NCBI GenBank assembly: GCA_006176705.1
Contig: QRFJ01007069.1
Span: 1-64,000, forward strand
Reading direction: 5' to 3'
DNA length: 64,000 nt
DNA from: Cocos nucifera
Lineage: Eukaryota > Streptophyta > Magnoliopsida > Arecales > Arecaceae
A program made the position numbers and the translations under genes. Positions 11,621 through 22,963 of the stretch are shown piece after piece (within the stretch, counting starts at the first letter, position 1; every line of letters starts with the position of its first letter). A model generated the notes under the pieces. The model was not told the DNA's origin. It saw nothing but the letters and a program-made list of their open reading frames with translations, and searched no databases.

Positions 11621-12423
11621 GTGCCTCCATCCTTGGGCTTAAGGGACATGCTCCCCTTCTCTAGAGCTTCTTTAGGAACCCTAGGGCAGCAACTCTAAAG
11701 AGAGGAGAAGAAGAAAGTTGAGGAAGAAAAGGTCTGTATTCTACAGCATAATGAAATCCTAATAGAACCTATATATTTATACATAGCCATTAGGTCCAAC
11801 CAAAAAACTTTCCGACTAACCCAATACATGAAAGCACTCACTGAGCCCATGTACACCCATGTCTCCCATGCTCTCATCCTCTAGATCTAGATCGGACCCA
11901 TATATGAATTAACCCCCTTAAGACCTCTCAAACAAGGCCTTAAGACCCCTAGGATCAACCCAGACCCTAGCCCAAAACAGATCCTTGCATAACTCTGCCC
12001 GTGCACTGAGCCGGCTCAGTCCTTAAGACCCCTAGGATCAACCCAGACCCTAGCCCAAAACAGACCCTCACATAGCTCTGCCTGTGCACTGAGCCAGCTC
12101 AGTCTTAGCACTGAGCTAGCTAAGTTCCACTGGGTTGGCTCAGTTTGAAACTGAGCCGGCCCTATCCTATGTCGTGCCAGCAGTCCTGAATGTGTAGCTC
12201 TCTGTTTTGCCTATGCTTTAAGACTTAGCTGACCCAGTTTTGGACTGAGCTGGCTAACCTGCAAAAAATCTCCTTTCTATAATCTTGATTCTCCAGCATT
12301 GGTTCCTTGCTTCACCTAGTGTCCTAGGTCTTCAAAGCACCAATCAAGCCCCTGGAATATCTAGAGCCAACCTCCTAACTTCTCCCATGGCCTCCTAAGG
12401 CTCGGGAGCACCATAAATCCTCA
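11621..12423 (-). repeat. family C LTR, left copy (truncated, with internal duplication)
   Basis: Matches 14229-14947 and 16761-17483, ending AAATCCTCA like the others. The portion equivalent to 14022-14228 is missing at the junction with LTR A2. An 83-bp direct duplication at 11938-12103 makes it longer than its sisters over the shared part. Confidence 0.75.
11938..12103. repeat. 83-bp tandem duplication inside family C LTR
   Basis: 11938-12020 and 12021-12103 are two adjacent copies beginning CCTTAAGACCCCTAGGATC and ending GCTCAGT. The other family C LTRs have a single copy. The first copy ends in a perfect 16-bp palindrome, ACTGAGCCGGCTCAGT (12005-12020). Confidence 0.85.
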
Positions 12424-14021
12424 CAATCTACACCTTGGTGTCCCAAGCCTTAGCAAACCTCTTGACAATGACCTCCTGCACATTCCCATTATTCTTGTGC
12501 ACTCGACAGTACCTGTGCAAACATCACCTCCGATAATCTTCTTCAACTGTTGTGCACCTTTGAGGCCTTTAAGATGACCGCCTCCACCGTTGAAGACCTA
12601 TGCTCGCTTCTTGGCACCATCCTAGAATTGAAGGATCCGTTCAGCTTATTAGCTGCATCACTTTCTCTGGACTTTTCTGGAGAACCTACAGTATTTTTGC
12701 ACCAGCACATGCTGTACCACCTAACACGATCTCCTCAGAGCTATGTCTGTCCACCTACACATGCCGCTCCATCTAAAACTTGCATCATCGGTGCTCTGAA
12801 CTCATGTCAAATTTTCTCTCTACTTGTGAAGCCACCACTGCGGAGCTCCACCTATATCCGAAGTTCACTTGATCCCGGAAGTCGACTCTGCCATCGAGGC
12901 CAACTACTCAAGGCTACACTACTGAGCCTACCACTGCACCTCAAACAGCATCGCTACCACTTTGAATCTGCTGCACACTGTGGCCCTCTTCAAAGCTATC
13001 TCGGATACCTTCACAACCCACGGGCACCTCCGAAACCTAAGAGCTCATCCAACTCTCCTAAAACCAACGACTGAATCCTAAAAAATTCCACCCTAGTCCT
13101 TCTCTTCTACTCCTACACCAGCCATTGCTTCAGTTGCGCTCGAACAACCATCCTCCACCTGAACCGGTACTCTCCCTAGTGCCCCTATAGAAGAAACCTA
13201 ATCCATGATACTTCCAGCTGCCTGAGACCTCCTGGCGCTCCTTGAGACCTCCTGGTTCTCCTTAAGACCTGCTTTCGATCTCCCTGAGAAGCCTCTGACA
13301 CCATCTACTAAGATACACTCCTCAATTGTTGCACCATCGAGCCTCTCTCAGCCCCATGCCTTCAGGGTAGCGCTCCTACAGCACTCTAGCGCTCCCTAAC
13401 TCATCTCTGCACCATTCTACAGCCATCCAGCCCTGACCTACTGACCTTCATGGATCATCCATCTCCATCACTCCTAATTCTTGATAAATCCATGCTCTGA
13501 TCGAACCACTGAATACATCTCCAACTACTTCCCCGCTTTTCAGACATTGAAGGATGTATAATCGCTTCTTCAGCCTTCATTCGACCATTACTCCTTGAGA
13601 AACCTTTCTTCAACAGTCCTATGCTGCCCATCTTCTTATACAACCCTAATGCTCTTTACTGAGATACCTTCCTTGATTGCTATATCGTCGAGCCTCTCTT
13701 AGCCCTGCATCTTCAGGAAAGCGCTATTGTAGCACTCCAATGCTTCCTGCCATCATATAACCGTCATACATTCCGATCTTCCACCAAGACTGATCAGCAA
13801 ATCATGCACCAAATCCTTCCACTATAGGCAAATCTCTTTTTGTTAATCCTCTCAACCTCCACCTTCAACTTGCTGCTCTTGATTGGCCAAACCATAGCAA
13901 TAACAAGGTAGATTTGAGACATACCATGGAATCTTTGTGTAGATTTTTGATTTCACCTTGTATGACTTCTCCTTTCCTTCCATGAACCATCAGGCTCTAA
14001 AACTTGGCTCTGATACCATAT
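12424..14021 (-). other. family C internal region, unit 1
   Basis: A 1.6 kb region without a convincing protein. An open frame of 174 codons on the + strand (12550-13074) is antisense to the element and is broken in unit 2, so I do not call it a gene. In element sense, shortly after the primer site, a few residues (LKVEVERINGK, clearest in unit 2) faintly resemble the start of a Copia gag, which suggests descent from a Copia that lost pol. The primer site is at 14006-14018. The side next to the 3' LTR (12424-12445) holds only a weak purine-rich tract. Confidence 0.5.
14006..14018 (-). other. primer-binding site (initiator tRNA-Met), family C
   Basis: On the - strand TGGTATCAGAGCC, the standard plant Copia-type primer site, follows the LTR end after two or three bases. 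The equivalent site in unit 2 is 16543-16555 (TGGTATCAAAGCC). Confidence 0.8.
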
Positions 14022-14947
14022 TGTCGTCCACAACGTTCTAGGTATCACCTAACTTTGATACTAAATTGTAAACCCATGATATCACTCAAATGCTAATCAT
14101 CCTTGACATCATAAGCACCCCGATACCATATTATGGAAGCTCTTGATCTTTAGCACAGAGCTGAAGGAACCTATGATGTTCTCTATGAAAAGTAAACCAT
14201 TGATCCTCCACCTGGATCTGTGATGGGGTGCCTCCCTCCTTGGGCTTGAGGGAGACGCCCCCCTTCTCTAGAGCTTCTTCAGGAACCCTAGGGCTGCAAC
14301 TCTAGAGAGAAGAGAAGAAGAGAGTTGAGAAAGAAAAGGTCTGTATTCCATAGTATAATGAAATCCAAATACAACCTATATATTTATACATAGCCATTAG
14401 GCCCGACCAAAAAACTCCCCGGCTAACCCAATACATGAAAGCACTCATCGAGCCCATGTAAACCTATGTCTCCCATGCTCTCATCCTCTGGATCTAGACC
14501 CGACCCATACATTAATTAGCCCCCTTAAGACCTCTCAAACCAGACCTTAAGACCCCTAGGATCAACCCAGACCCTAGCATAAAATAGACCCTCGCATAAC
14601 TCTGCCCGTGCACTGAGCCAGCTCAGTCTCAGCACTGAGTCGGTTAAGTTTCATTGGGTCGGCTTAGTCTGAAACTGATTCAGTCCAGTCCTATGTCGTG
14701 CCAGTAGTTTTGAATACATAGCTCTCTATTTTGCCTATGCTTTAAGACTTAGTCGATCCAGTTTTGGACTGAGCCGCCTAACCTACAAAAAATCTTCTTT
14801 CTGCAGTCTTGATTCTCCAACTTTAGTTTCTTGCTTTACCTTGTTTCCCAGGTCTTTGAAGCACCATCCAAGCCTCTAAAATCTCTAAAGCCAACCCCCT
14901 GACTTCTCCTGCGGCCTCCCTAGGCTTGGGAGCACCATAAATCCTCA
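14022..14947 (-). repeat. family C LTR, middle copy
   Basis: A complete 926-bp LTR, on the + strand TGTCGTCCACAAC ... AAATCCTCA. It serves both as 5' LTR of unit 1 and 3' LTR of unit 2. It contains several GAGCCRGCTCAGT-type inverted motifs (about 14613-14650). Confidence 0.8.
14381..14388 (-). promoter_or_regulatory. probable TATA box of family C LTR
   Basis: TATAAATA on the - strand, conserved at about 11774-11781 and 16919-16926 in the sister LTRs. Confidence 0.45.
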
Positions 14948-16559
14948 CAATCACCATCTTAGTGCCCCAAGCCTTGGCAAACCTCTCGGCAATGACCTCC
15001 TGAATGTTTCCACTATCCCTGCGCACTCGATAGCACATATGCAAACATTGCCTCCACCAATCCTCTTTAACTATTGTGCACCTTTGAGGCCTTTGGGATG
15101 ACTGCCTCCACCGCTGAAGACCTATGCTTGCTTCTTGGCACCATCTTGAAATTGTAGGATCCCTTCTACTTAGCAGCTATATCACTTTCTCTAGACTTTT
15201 TTAGAAAATCTATAGCATTTTTGCACTAGCACATGCTATACCACCTAACACGATCTCCTTAGAGCTACACCTATCCACCTGCACATGCCGCTCCACTTGG
15301 AACTTGCATCACCGACGCTCTAAACTCATCTCAAATTTATTCTCCACTTGTGAAGCCACCACTACGGAGCTCCACCTATAATCAAAGTCCACCTGATGCT
15401 GCAGAAGTTGACTCTATCATCAAGTCCTTCTAGGCCAACCACTTAATGCTGCACCTCGAACACCGTTGCTGCACCTCAAACACCATTGCTGTCCCTTTGA
15501 ATCTATCACACTCTGTGGCCCTCTTCGAAGCTATCTCGGATACCCCTGCAATCCGTGGGCACCTCCAAAACCAAAGAGCTTATCCAACTCTTCTGAAACC
15601 AGCGACTGAAATCTAGAGGATTCCACCCTATTCCTTCTCTTCTGCCCCTACACCAGCCATTGCTTTAGCTGTGCTTGGAGAACCATCCTCTACCTAAACC
15701 ATGACTCTCCCTGGTGCCCCTATAGAAGAAACCTGATCCATGATACTCCCAATTGTCTGAGACCTCCTAGCGCTCCCTAAGACCTCCTGGATCTTCTTGA
15801 GACATGCTCCCGATCTCCCTGAGAAGCCACTGACACCATCTACTAAGATACACTCCTCGGTTGCTGCACCACCGAGCCTCTCTCAGCCCCGTGCCCTTAG
15901 GGTAGCGCTCCTACTGCACTCTAGTGCTCCCTGATTCATCTCTTTGCCGCTCTACAGCCATCCAATCCTGACCTATTGGACCTCCATGGATCATCCATCT
16001 CCATCACTCCCAAGGCTCCATAAATTCATGCTCTGATCGAACCACTGAATACATCTCCGACTACTTTCCCGTATTCCAGACACTGAAGGATGTATAGTTG
16101 CTTCTTTAGCCTTCCTTTGACCATTACCCCTTGAAAAACCTCTCTTCAATAGCCCTACACTGCCCATCTTCCTAGAGAATCCTGATGCTCTCTACTAAGA
16201 TATCTCCCTCGGCTGCTGCATCATCAAGCCTCTCTCAGCCTTGCATCTCCAGAAAAGTGCTATTGTAGCACTCCAGCGCTCCCTGCCTTTCACATAACTG
16301 TCATACACCCCAGCCTTTCTAGCATGATCAATCAGCAAATCATGCACCAAATCCTTCCATCCTAAAAAAATCTCTTCCCATTAATCCTCTCAACCTCCAC
16401 CTTCAACTCGTTGGTTCCGGTTGGCCAAACCACAGCAATAACAAGGTAGATTTAAGACATACCATGGAATCCTTATGCAGATTTCTGATTTCACCTTGCA
16501 CGACTTCTCCTTTTCTTCCATGCACCATCAGGTTCTAAAACTTGGCTTTGATACCATAT
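14948..16559 (-). other. family C internal region, unit 2
   Basis: Second copy of the 1.6 kb internal region, clearly similar to 12424-14021 over its whole length but with scattered substitutions and small indels. No intact protein. A 73-codon - strand frame (15044-14823) crosses the internal/LTR border and I do not recognise it. The primer site at 16543-16555 has one change (GGCTTTGATACCA on the + strand). Confidence 0.5.
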
Positions 16560-17483
16560 TGCCATCCACAATATTTCAGGTATCACCTAACTCTGATACC
16601 AAATTGTAGACCCATGATATCGCTCAAACATCAATCATCCTTGACATTACAAGCATCCCGATATCATGTTGCAGAAGCTCTTGATCATTAGCATGGAGTT
16701 GAAGGAGCCTATGACATTCTATATGGGTAGCAAACCACTGATCCTCCACCTGGATCTGTGATGGGACACCTCCCTCCTTGGGCTTGAGGGAGATGCCCTC
16801 CTTCTCTAAAGCTTCTTCAGGAATCCTAAGGCGGCAACTCTAGAGAGAAGAGAAGAAGAGAGTTCACAAAGAAAAGGTCTGTATTCCATAGCATAATAAA
16901 ACCCTAATACAACCTATGTATTTATACATAGCCATTAGGTCCGACAAAAAACTCTATGGCTAACCCAATACATGAAAGCACTCACCGAGCCCATGTACAC
17001 CTATGTCTCCCATGCTCTCATCCTCTAGATCTAGACCCAATCCATACATGAATTAGCCCCCTTATGACCTCTCAAATCAGGCCTTAAGACCCCTAGGATC
17101 AACCCAGACCCTAGCCCAAAATAGACTCTCGCGTAACTCTGCCCATGCACTGAGCTGGCTCAGTCTCAGCACTAAGCTGGCTAAGTTCTACTAGGTTGAC
17201 TCAATCTAAAATTGAGTCAGCCCAATCCTATTCCTTGCTAGTAGTCTCGAACGCACAGCTCTCTGTTTACCTATACTCTGATACTTAGCCGACCCAGTTT
17301 TGGATTGAATTGGCTAACCTATAGAAAATATTATTTCTACAGTCTTGATTCTTTGACTTTGGTTCCTTGCTTCATCTTATGTCTTAGATCTTTGAAGCAT
17401 CAATCAAGTCTCTGAAATCTCCGGAGCCAACCCCCTGACTCCTCCTATGGCCTTCCAAGGCTTGGGAGCACCACAAATCCTCA
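16560..17483 (-). repeat. family C LTR, right copy (5' LTR)
   Basis: A complete 924-bp LTR running from TGCCATCCACAAT to CAAATCCTCA on the + strand. The DNA from 17484 (TAATTTTTAAATG) is unrelated to family C, so this is the outer end of the array. Confidence 0.8.
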
Positions 17484-18189
17484 TAATTTTTAAATGAGTT
17501 TCAAAATTAGAAGTATGTATAAAAATTAATTTTTTTTTGGAGTGAGAAAATATTTTAAATTAGTTTTAACTCTAAGTAGTTATCAAAAATAATTTGACAA
17601 TCAAATTAATTGAATTTAAACTGAATAATCACATGAAGGCTTAAGTTAAAAGGATCATAAAATAGTCAAAGTTTATTATCCTTAACTCAAATTAATTAGA
17701 ATATTTAGTCAAGGCTAACTAGATAATATTTAATAAACAAACATATTTTCTCTTATTTTTTAAGAGTAAATACTAAAAAATTCATCACATAATATTTTCT
17801 CTCCCTCTTTTCCATAATTATTATTGGATAAATTTACCTTTTAGCTTTTCTTCCCCATTTTGAAAGAACATAATAAATTTAGAATGAATACCTTTTTTTT
17901 TTTTCAAATTTTATTTATGAACAACATGAATTAAAAACACATCTCCCCCTTTTTGAATAATATAAATGCATTAAACAAAATTATTTTGAACTTCAAAGAT
18001 TCAAGAGAGATGGAAAAATTCTGAAAAAATATAAGATTTTAAGGATTGAAATTTCATTCATGAAAATGATCAAGGAAGGTTAGATTTAAGCTTTTTGAGA
18101 TAGAAAACTTGAGATATAGGCTTAAGGTATTTTAAGATAATATTTTGATAGAAGAAAGCTTGGAATCATAAAGATGTTTAAGCTATAGG
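17484..18189 (-). other. 3' non-coding end of the Tork-type element
   Basis: AT-rich and without a coding signal. On the - strand AAAAAGGGGGAGATG at about 17943-17957 looks like a polypurine tract, but what follows does not begin TGTTGCTCC as the LTR should. The remaining 460 bp up to family C do not match the 5' LTR at 22964-24220. Confidence 0.5.
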
Positions 18190-19544
18190 ATCAAGAATTT
18201 CTAATTCTCTTCTAATCTCATAGAATTTATCTTCACTTAAGGCCTTAGTAAAAATATCAGCCAGTTGATTTTTAGTACAAACATAATCAAGAATTATGTC
18301 ATTATTTTGAACATCCTCTCTTATGAAATGGTGTCTTATTTCAATGTGTTTTGACCTAGAGTGTTGGATTGGATTCTTAGTTAGATTTATGGCACTAATA
18401 TTATCACATCTTATGAGAATTTTGTTTAGTTTGATGCCAAAGTCCTCAAGTTATTGCTTAATTCATAAGATTTGTACATAGTAACTTCCGACTGCAATGT
18501 ATTCGGTCCCTATCATAGATAATGCTACCAAATTTTGTTTCTTGCTAAACCAAGAGATTAAGTTAACTCCTAGAAATTGGCAAGTTTCACTAGTGCTTTT
18601 TTTGTCTAGTTTACATCCAGCAAAGTTTGCATCTGAATATCCAATTAAATCGATTGATGAATTCTTAGAGTACCATAAACCAATGGATTGAGTTTCTTTT
18701 AGGTATTTAAGTATTTTTTTATAGCATTTAAATGTGCTTCTTTTGGATTAGACAACAATCATGCACATAAACAAACACTAAACATAATATCTAGTCTACT
18801 AACAGTTAAATATAATAAAGAACCAATCATGCCTCTATAAAGTTTTTAATCAACACTTTTACCTCCTTCATCCTTGTCAAGCTTGCATGATGGACTCATG
18901 CGGGTACCAATTGCTTTGGAGCTCTCCATCCTAAATCTCTTGAGTAGTTCTCTTGTGTACTTGCTTTGAGTGATGGGGATCCCTTCTTTTATTTGTTTAA
19001 TTTAAAGTCCGAGGAAGAATGTTAGTTTATCCATCATGCTTATCTCCAACTCTCCCTGCATGAGCTTAGCAAAATCTTGACATAAAGTTTCATTAGTAGA
19101 TCCAAATATAATGTCATCAACTTATATTTGTATTACTAAGATGTCATCATGATCTCTTTTAATGAAAAGGGTTGTATCTACATTTCCTTTTGAAATCCAT
19201 TATTAAATAAGAATTTACTTAGTCTTTCATACCAAGCCCTAGGTGCTTATTTTAAACCATATAATGCATTATTTAATCTAAAAATATAATTTGGAAAAGC
19301 ATGATTATCAAAATCGGGAGGTTGTTCTACATAAATTTCTTCAGCAATATATCCATTTAGAAAAGCACTTTTAACATCCATTTGAAATAGCTTGAAATTC
19401 ATAAAGCACACATAAGCAAGTAAAAGTCTTATGCTTCTAGTCTAGCAATAGGTATAAAGGTTTCATTAAAATTAATTTTTTCTTCTTGATTATAATTCTT
19501 TGTAACTAATCTTGCTTTATTCCTAATTATATTTTTATTTTCAT
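18190..19544 (-). pseudogene. Tork-type reverse transcriptase / RNase H remnant
   Basis: Pieces of RVT_2 and RNase H in several frames. The RT active-site box lies at 19133-19144, where YVDD has become stop-VDD (the Tyr codon is TAA), followed by IIFGSTNE. RNase H shows GYSDANFAG (about 18610-18636), TEYIAVGSYY (about 18490-18510) and the terminal ADIFTKAL...EIRRELE, ending with a stop near 18190. A Trp in the RNase H block is replaced by TGA. Non-functional. Confidence 0.8.
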
Positions 19545-20936
19545 CTAATTATTTCTATATACCCATTTTGTACTAATTATTGGATAATTTTTAGGTCTTG
19601 ATACTAAGGTCCATACATTATTTATTTTGAATTGATTAAGTTCCTCTTGCATTGCATTTATCCAATTATATTTTTTTTTGAGTTTATCAATTATTTTGGA
19701 TTCAAAATGAGAAACAAATGCAAAATGATTGTATGCATCTCTAAGTGAAGAGCGAGTTCTTACCCCATGTGTAGGATCACCAATAATTAGTTCTTTGGGA
19801 TGATTGTGAACATACCTCCATTCTTTTAAAAGATCATTTGTACCTTGAGGTTGTTCTTGTTGTCTTTCATCCTCAATTTCTTGCTTGTCTTCATGATTCT
19901 CTTCATTTTGAATTATTGAATCTTTTAGGATGATCTCCTTCAATCCTTCTATAAGTGGATCTGCATCATCAATATCTTCACTTTTTCTTGATGGAAGATC
20001 ATTAGTGTCATCAAAAACAACATGTTTTGACTCCTCTACTACTAAGGTTCTTTTGTTAAAAACTCTAAAAGCTTTACTAGAAGTGGAGTAACCAAGAAAA
20101 ATAGCTTCACCGAATTTTCCATCAAATTTATCTAGTTTTTCTTTACCATTGTTCAAAACAAAACATCGACAACCAAAAATATGAAAATATGCAATGTTAG
20201 GTTTTCTTCCTTTCCAAAGCTTATAAGATGTTTTCTTTAAAATTGGTCTGATTAGGGCACAGTTTAAGATGTAACATGCCATGTTAATTGCTTCCACTCA
20301 AAAATATCTTGGAAGGTTGCTTTCATATAGCATAGTATGGGTCATTTCTTCTAGAGTTTTATATTTTCTTTCTACTACATTTTGTTGGGGTGTCCTTGGT
20401 GATGAAAAATTATGGCTAATTTCTTTTTCATCATAAAAATTTTCAAAGTCTTGATTTTCAAATTTGGTTCTATGATTACTTTGAATGCTTTGAATTGAAA
20501 ACCCTTTTACATTTGTAACTTTTTGATAAAATTTTGTGAAAATATGAAAAGTTTCATCTTTGTGTGCCAAAAAGAAAATCCATGTAAAACATAAGTAGTC
20601 ATCAATAATTACAAAACCATGATGATTTTCCACCTAAGCTTGTTATTCTTGTAGGACCAAACAAATCCATGTGCAAAAGTTCCAATGGCCTAGAAGTTGA
20701 AACAATGTTCTTAGATTTGAATGAAACTCTTGTTTATTTATCTAGTTGGCATGCATCATAAATTTTATCTTTTCAAAGTTCAATTTTTGTAAATCGATAA
20801 CTAATTCCTCTTTGATAAGCTTTGAAAGTGAATGCGTACTAATATGTGCAAGCCTACGATGCCAAAGCCAACTAGTCTCATTAATTTTGGCATTCATAGC
20901 TATTAGACATTGCATATTTATCGTAGAAAGATCATT
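19545..20936 (-). pseudogene. Tork-type integrase and RT N-terminus remnant
   Basis: Two long open pieces: 20633-20298 (integrase core) and 20297-19545 (250 codons, integrase C-terminus through the linker to TKWVYRNN of RT), separated by a stop. In the core VIIDDY marks the first-Asp neighbourhood. The second catalytic Asp motif reads QSNHR, with Asn at 20475-20477 where related integrases have Asp. The catalytic Glu is kept in VVERKYKTLEEM. The acidic stretch DIDDADPLIEG and EENHEDKQEIEDE lies in the variable linker. 20634-20936 holds the decayed GAG-pre-integrase/HHCC part. The active-site change alone would inactivate the enzyme. Confidence 0.82.
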
Positions 20937-21470
20937 CTAATCTACCATATAGACATTACCATGTCTATGACCAACTAACTTAATGCCGTCATCATTGGGA
21001 CTAGTTACAATGCATAATGAAGATTCAAAAACAATTTTGTAATCCTTGTCACAAAGTTGACTAATACTTAAAAGATTATATTTTAAACCATCTACTAATA
21101 AAACATTTTCAATATACTTGGAGGGAGTGATACCAACAAAATCTAGACCAATGATCTTTTCTTTGCAATTGTCTCCAAATGTGACCATCCCTCCATTTTT
21201 AGCATCAAGCGTGATGAATTGGGACTCATCACCAGTCATGTGTCTTGAGCATTCACTATCAAGATATCATCTTCGATTTTCTCCTTTGGATGCAGGACAC
21301 ACCTACATACAAAATCAAGTCCTTACTATAGATGTCCAAGTTTTCTTGGGTCCTTTAAGGTTAGTCACAATGGTTCCTTTTGGAACCAATATTTTCTTTA
21401 CATTTGAATTGTTAAAGAAGCATGTATAACTTTTGTGTCTTAGTTTACCACATTTAAAGCAAGTAATATT
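20937..21470 (-). pseudogene. Tork-type protease and second zinc knuckle remnant
   Basis: A CCHC knuckle, CFKCGKLRHKSYTC, is at about 21470-21429. The aspartic protease block reads YLDSECSRHMTGD (about 21266-21228), where the D-S-G triad has become D-S-E, a likely inactivating change. An open frame of 100 codons (21239-20937) continues with FGDN, the KYIENVLLVDGLKYNLLSIS block and NVYMVD, typical of the region between protease and GAG-pre-integrase. Confidence 0.78.
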
Positions 21471-22900
21471 TAAAAATTTATTGCTTTATAAATTTATAAA
21501 AATATTTTTCAGAAATTCTTATTTTCTTAGGGGGTTATAACCTAGACCAGCCTTATCATAAACGATCTTTTGATTTTTAAGAATCATATGAAGTTTATTT
21601 GAACTTAAAGTAAAATTTTCAACTGTCAATTTTAAATTTTTGATTTCATTTTTTAAATTTAGATTCTCTTGAGTTAAGACTAGTTTTTCACTTATGATAG
21701 TTCATTTTCTTTTAGCGAGACTTGATTTTCTAATTTTAGTTCTTTGTTTCTAGTTCCTAACTTCTTTAAATCATCTACTAAATCATTAAAGGCTTCTTGA
21801 AGTTCTTCGAATATAAATTCATTTAAGATTTTAGCACTTACCTCATTCTTATGTGCCATAAGGCATAGGTTGGCTTGTTCATGAGCTTCTTTTTCTTCAA
21901 AGCTTGAGTCATCACTATCACTCCATATTGCCACCATTGTCTTTTTCTTGTATTTCTTGAGAACTATTTTAAATTGAGGATATTCAGACCAAAAGTGCTC
22001 CGACTTCTTATATTCATAGCAAATAAGGGGCTGCTCCCTATCCTTTTCCTTGCTTTGCACCCCTTTGGTAGGTAGCCTCTTCCTCATCCCTTGTTTTTTT
22101 TTCAAAAATCTCTTAAACTTTCTTATGATAAGGACTATTTCTTCATCTTGTTCTTCATCTTCCATTTCATTGGATTCCTCATCTTATTGTGTGGTGGATT
22201 TAAGGACTATTATCTTCTTTTTCTTGACATCTTCTTCTTGATGTTGTTTCATGCTTAGCTCATACGTCATTAGTGATCCTAGAAGCTTCTCTAAGGATAA
22301 AATATTCAGATCTTTGGCTTCTTAGATTATAGTCACTTTGGCCTCCCATGTCCTTGGTAAAGACCTAAGAGTCTTCCTCACAAGATCACTATTAGAGTAA
22401 GACTTGCTAAGACTTTTAAGATCATTTATAATATCCATAAATCTAGTAAACATTATAGTTATTGACTCATCATGCTCCATTTTGAAAAGTTCATATTTGT
22501 GCACAAGCATATTAATTTTTGACTCCTTAACTTGATTGGTGTCTTCATGAGTTATTTTTAACCTATCCCATATTTTCTTAGCCGATATGCATGTTGAAAT
22601 ATGATTAAATTCATTAGCATCTAGAGCATAATATAGAACATTCATGGCTCTTGCATTTCGTTGAGCCATTTTCTTATCAATCTCATCCCATTTCTTTTCG
22701 GGTTTGATTGATTTCTTACCATCAATTATCTTAGTGGATGTGTGTGGTCCATTAACTATGATACTTCACATATCATAGTCAAGTGCTTGTATGAAAATTC
22801 TCATCCGAGCTTTTCAATAGGTATAATTTGCTCTATTAAAAAGTGGTGGTCAGTTTGTGGACTGCCCATCGGCTAGAGAAATACTAACTTGGATTGCCAT
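21471..22900 (-). pseudogene. Tork-type gag remnant
   Basis: The start is taken as the ATG at 22900-22898, 50 nt after the primer site, giving MAIQVSISLADGQ. The UBN2-like capsid part is open at 22669-22322 (WDRLKITHEDTNQVKESKIN, SLPRTWEAKV). A second open piece (22165-21692) carries a decayed CCHC knuckle, CYEYKKSEHFWSEYP (about 22023-21979), in which two of the three Cys are now Tyr, then a coiled-coil-like Leu/Lys/Glu stretch. In-frame stops near 22810 and 22850 and between the pieces make it non-functional. Confidence 0.8.
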
Positions 22901-22950
22901 AGATCTTTGGCTCTTTGATGGTTAAATCAAAGTAGGGCTAGAGCATCAGG

Positions 22951-22961
22951 CTTTGATACCA
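22951..22961 (-). other. primer-binding site of the Tork-type element
   Basis: On the - strand TGGTATCAAAG, complementary to the 3' end of initiator tRNA-Met, two bases from the LTR end. Confidence 0.8.
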
Positions 22962-22963
22962 CT

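Larger units (their letters stand above)
11621..17483 (-). mobile_element. family C non-autonomous retroelement, tandem array with three LTRs
   Basis: On the - strand the order is LTR (16560-17483), internal (14948-16559), LTR (14022-14947), internal (12424-14021), truncated LTR (11621-12423). The repeat unit is about 2.5 kb. Each complete LTR is about 925 bp, and each internal region of only about 1.6 kb starts with an initiator-tRNA-Met primer site (GGCTCTGATACCA on the + strand). No RT, integrase or RNase H can be read. A solo LTR of the same family sits at 29496-30422. Shared LTRs between units point to unequal recombination between copies. The left LTR lacks its first roughly 200 bp on the + strand. 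Confidence 0.75.

Noticed and set aside
12550..13074. 174-codon open frame on the + strand in family C
   Set aside because: It is antisense to the element, the corresponding stretch in unit 2 (about 15065-15600) is broken by stops and indels, and the translation shows no recognisable domain. The C-rich base composition keeps that frame open by chance.
14823..15044. 73-codon - strand frame crossing the family C internal/LTR border
   Set aside because: It spans a structural border, its counterpart in unit 1 is frameshifted, and no domain is recognisable.
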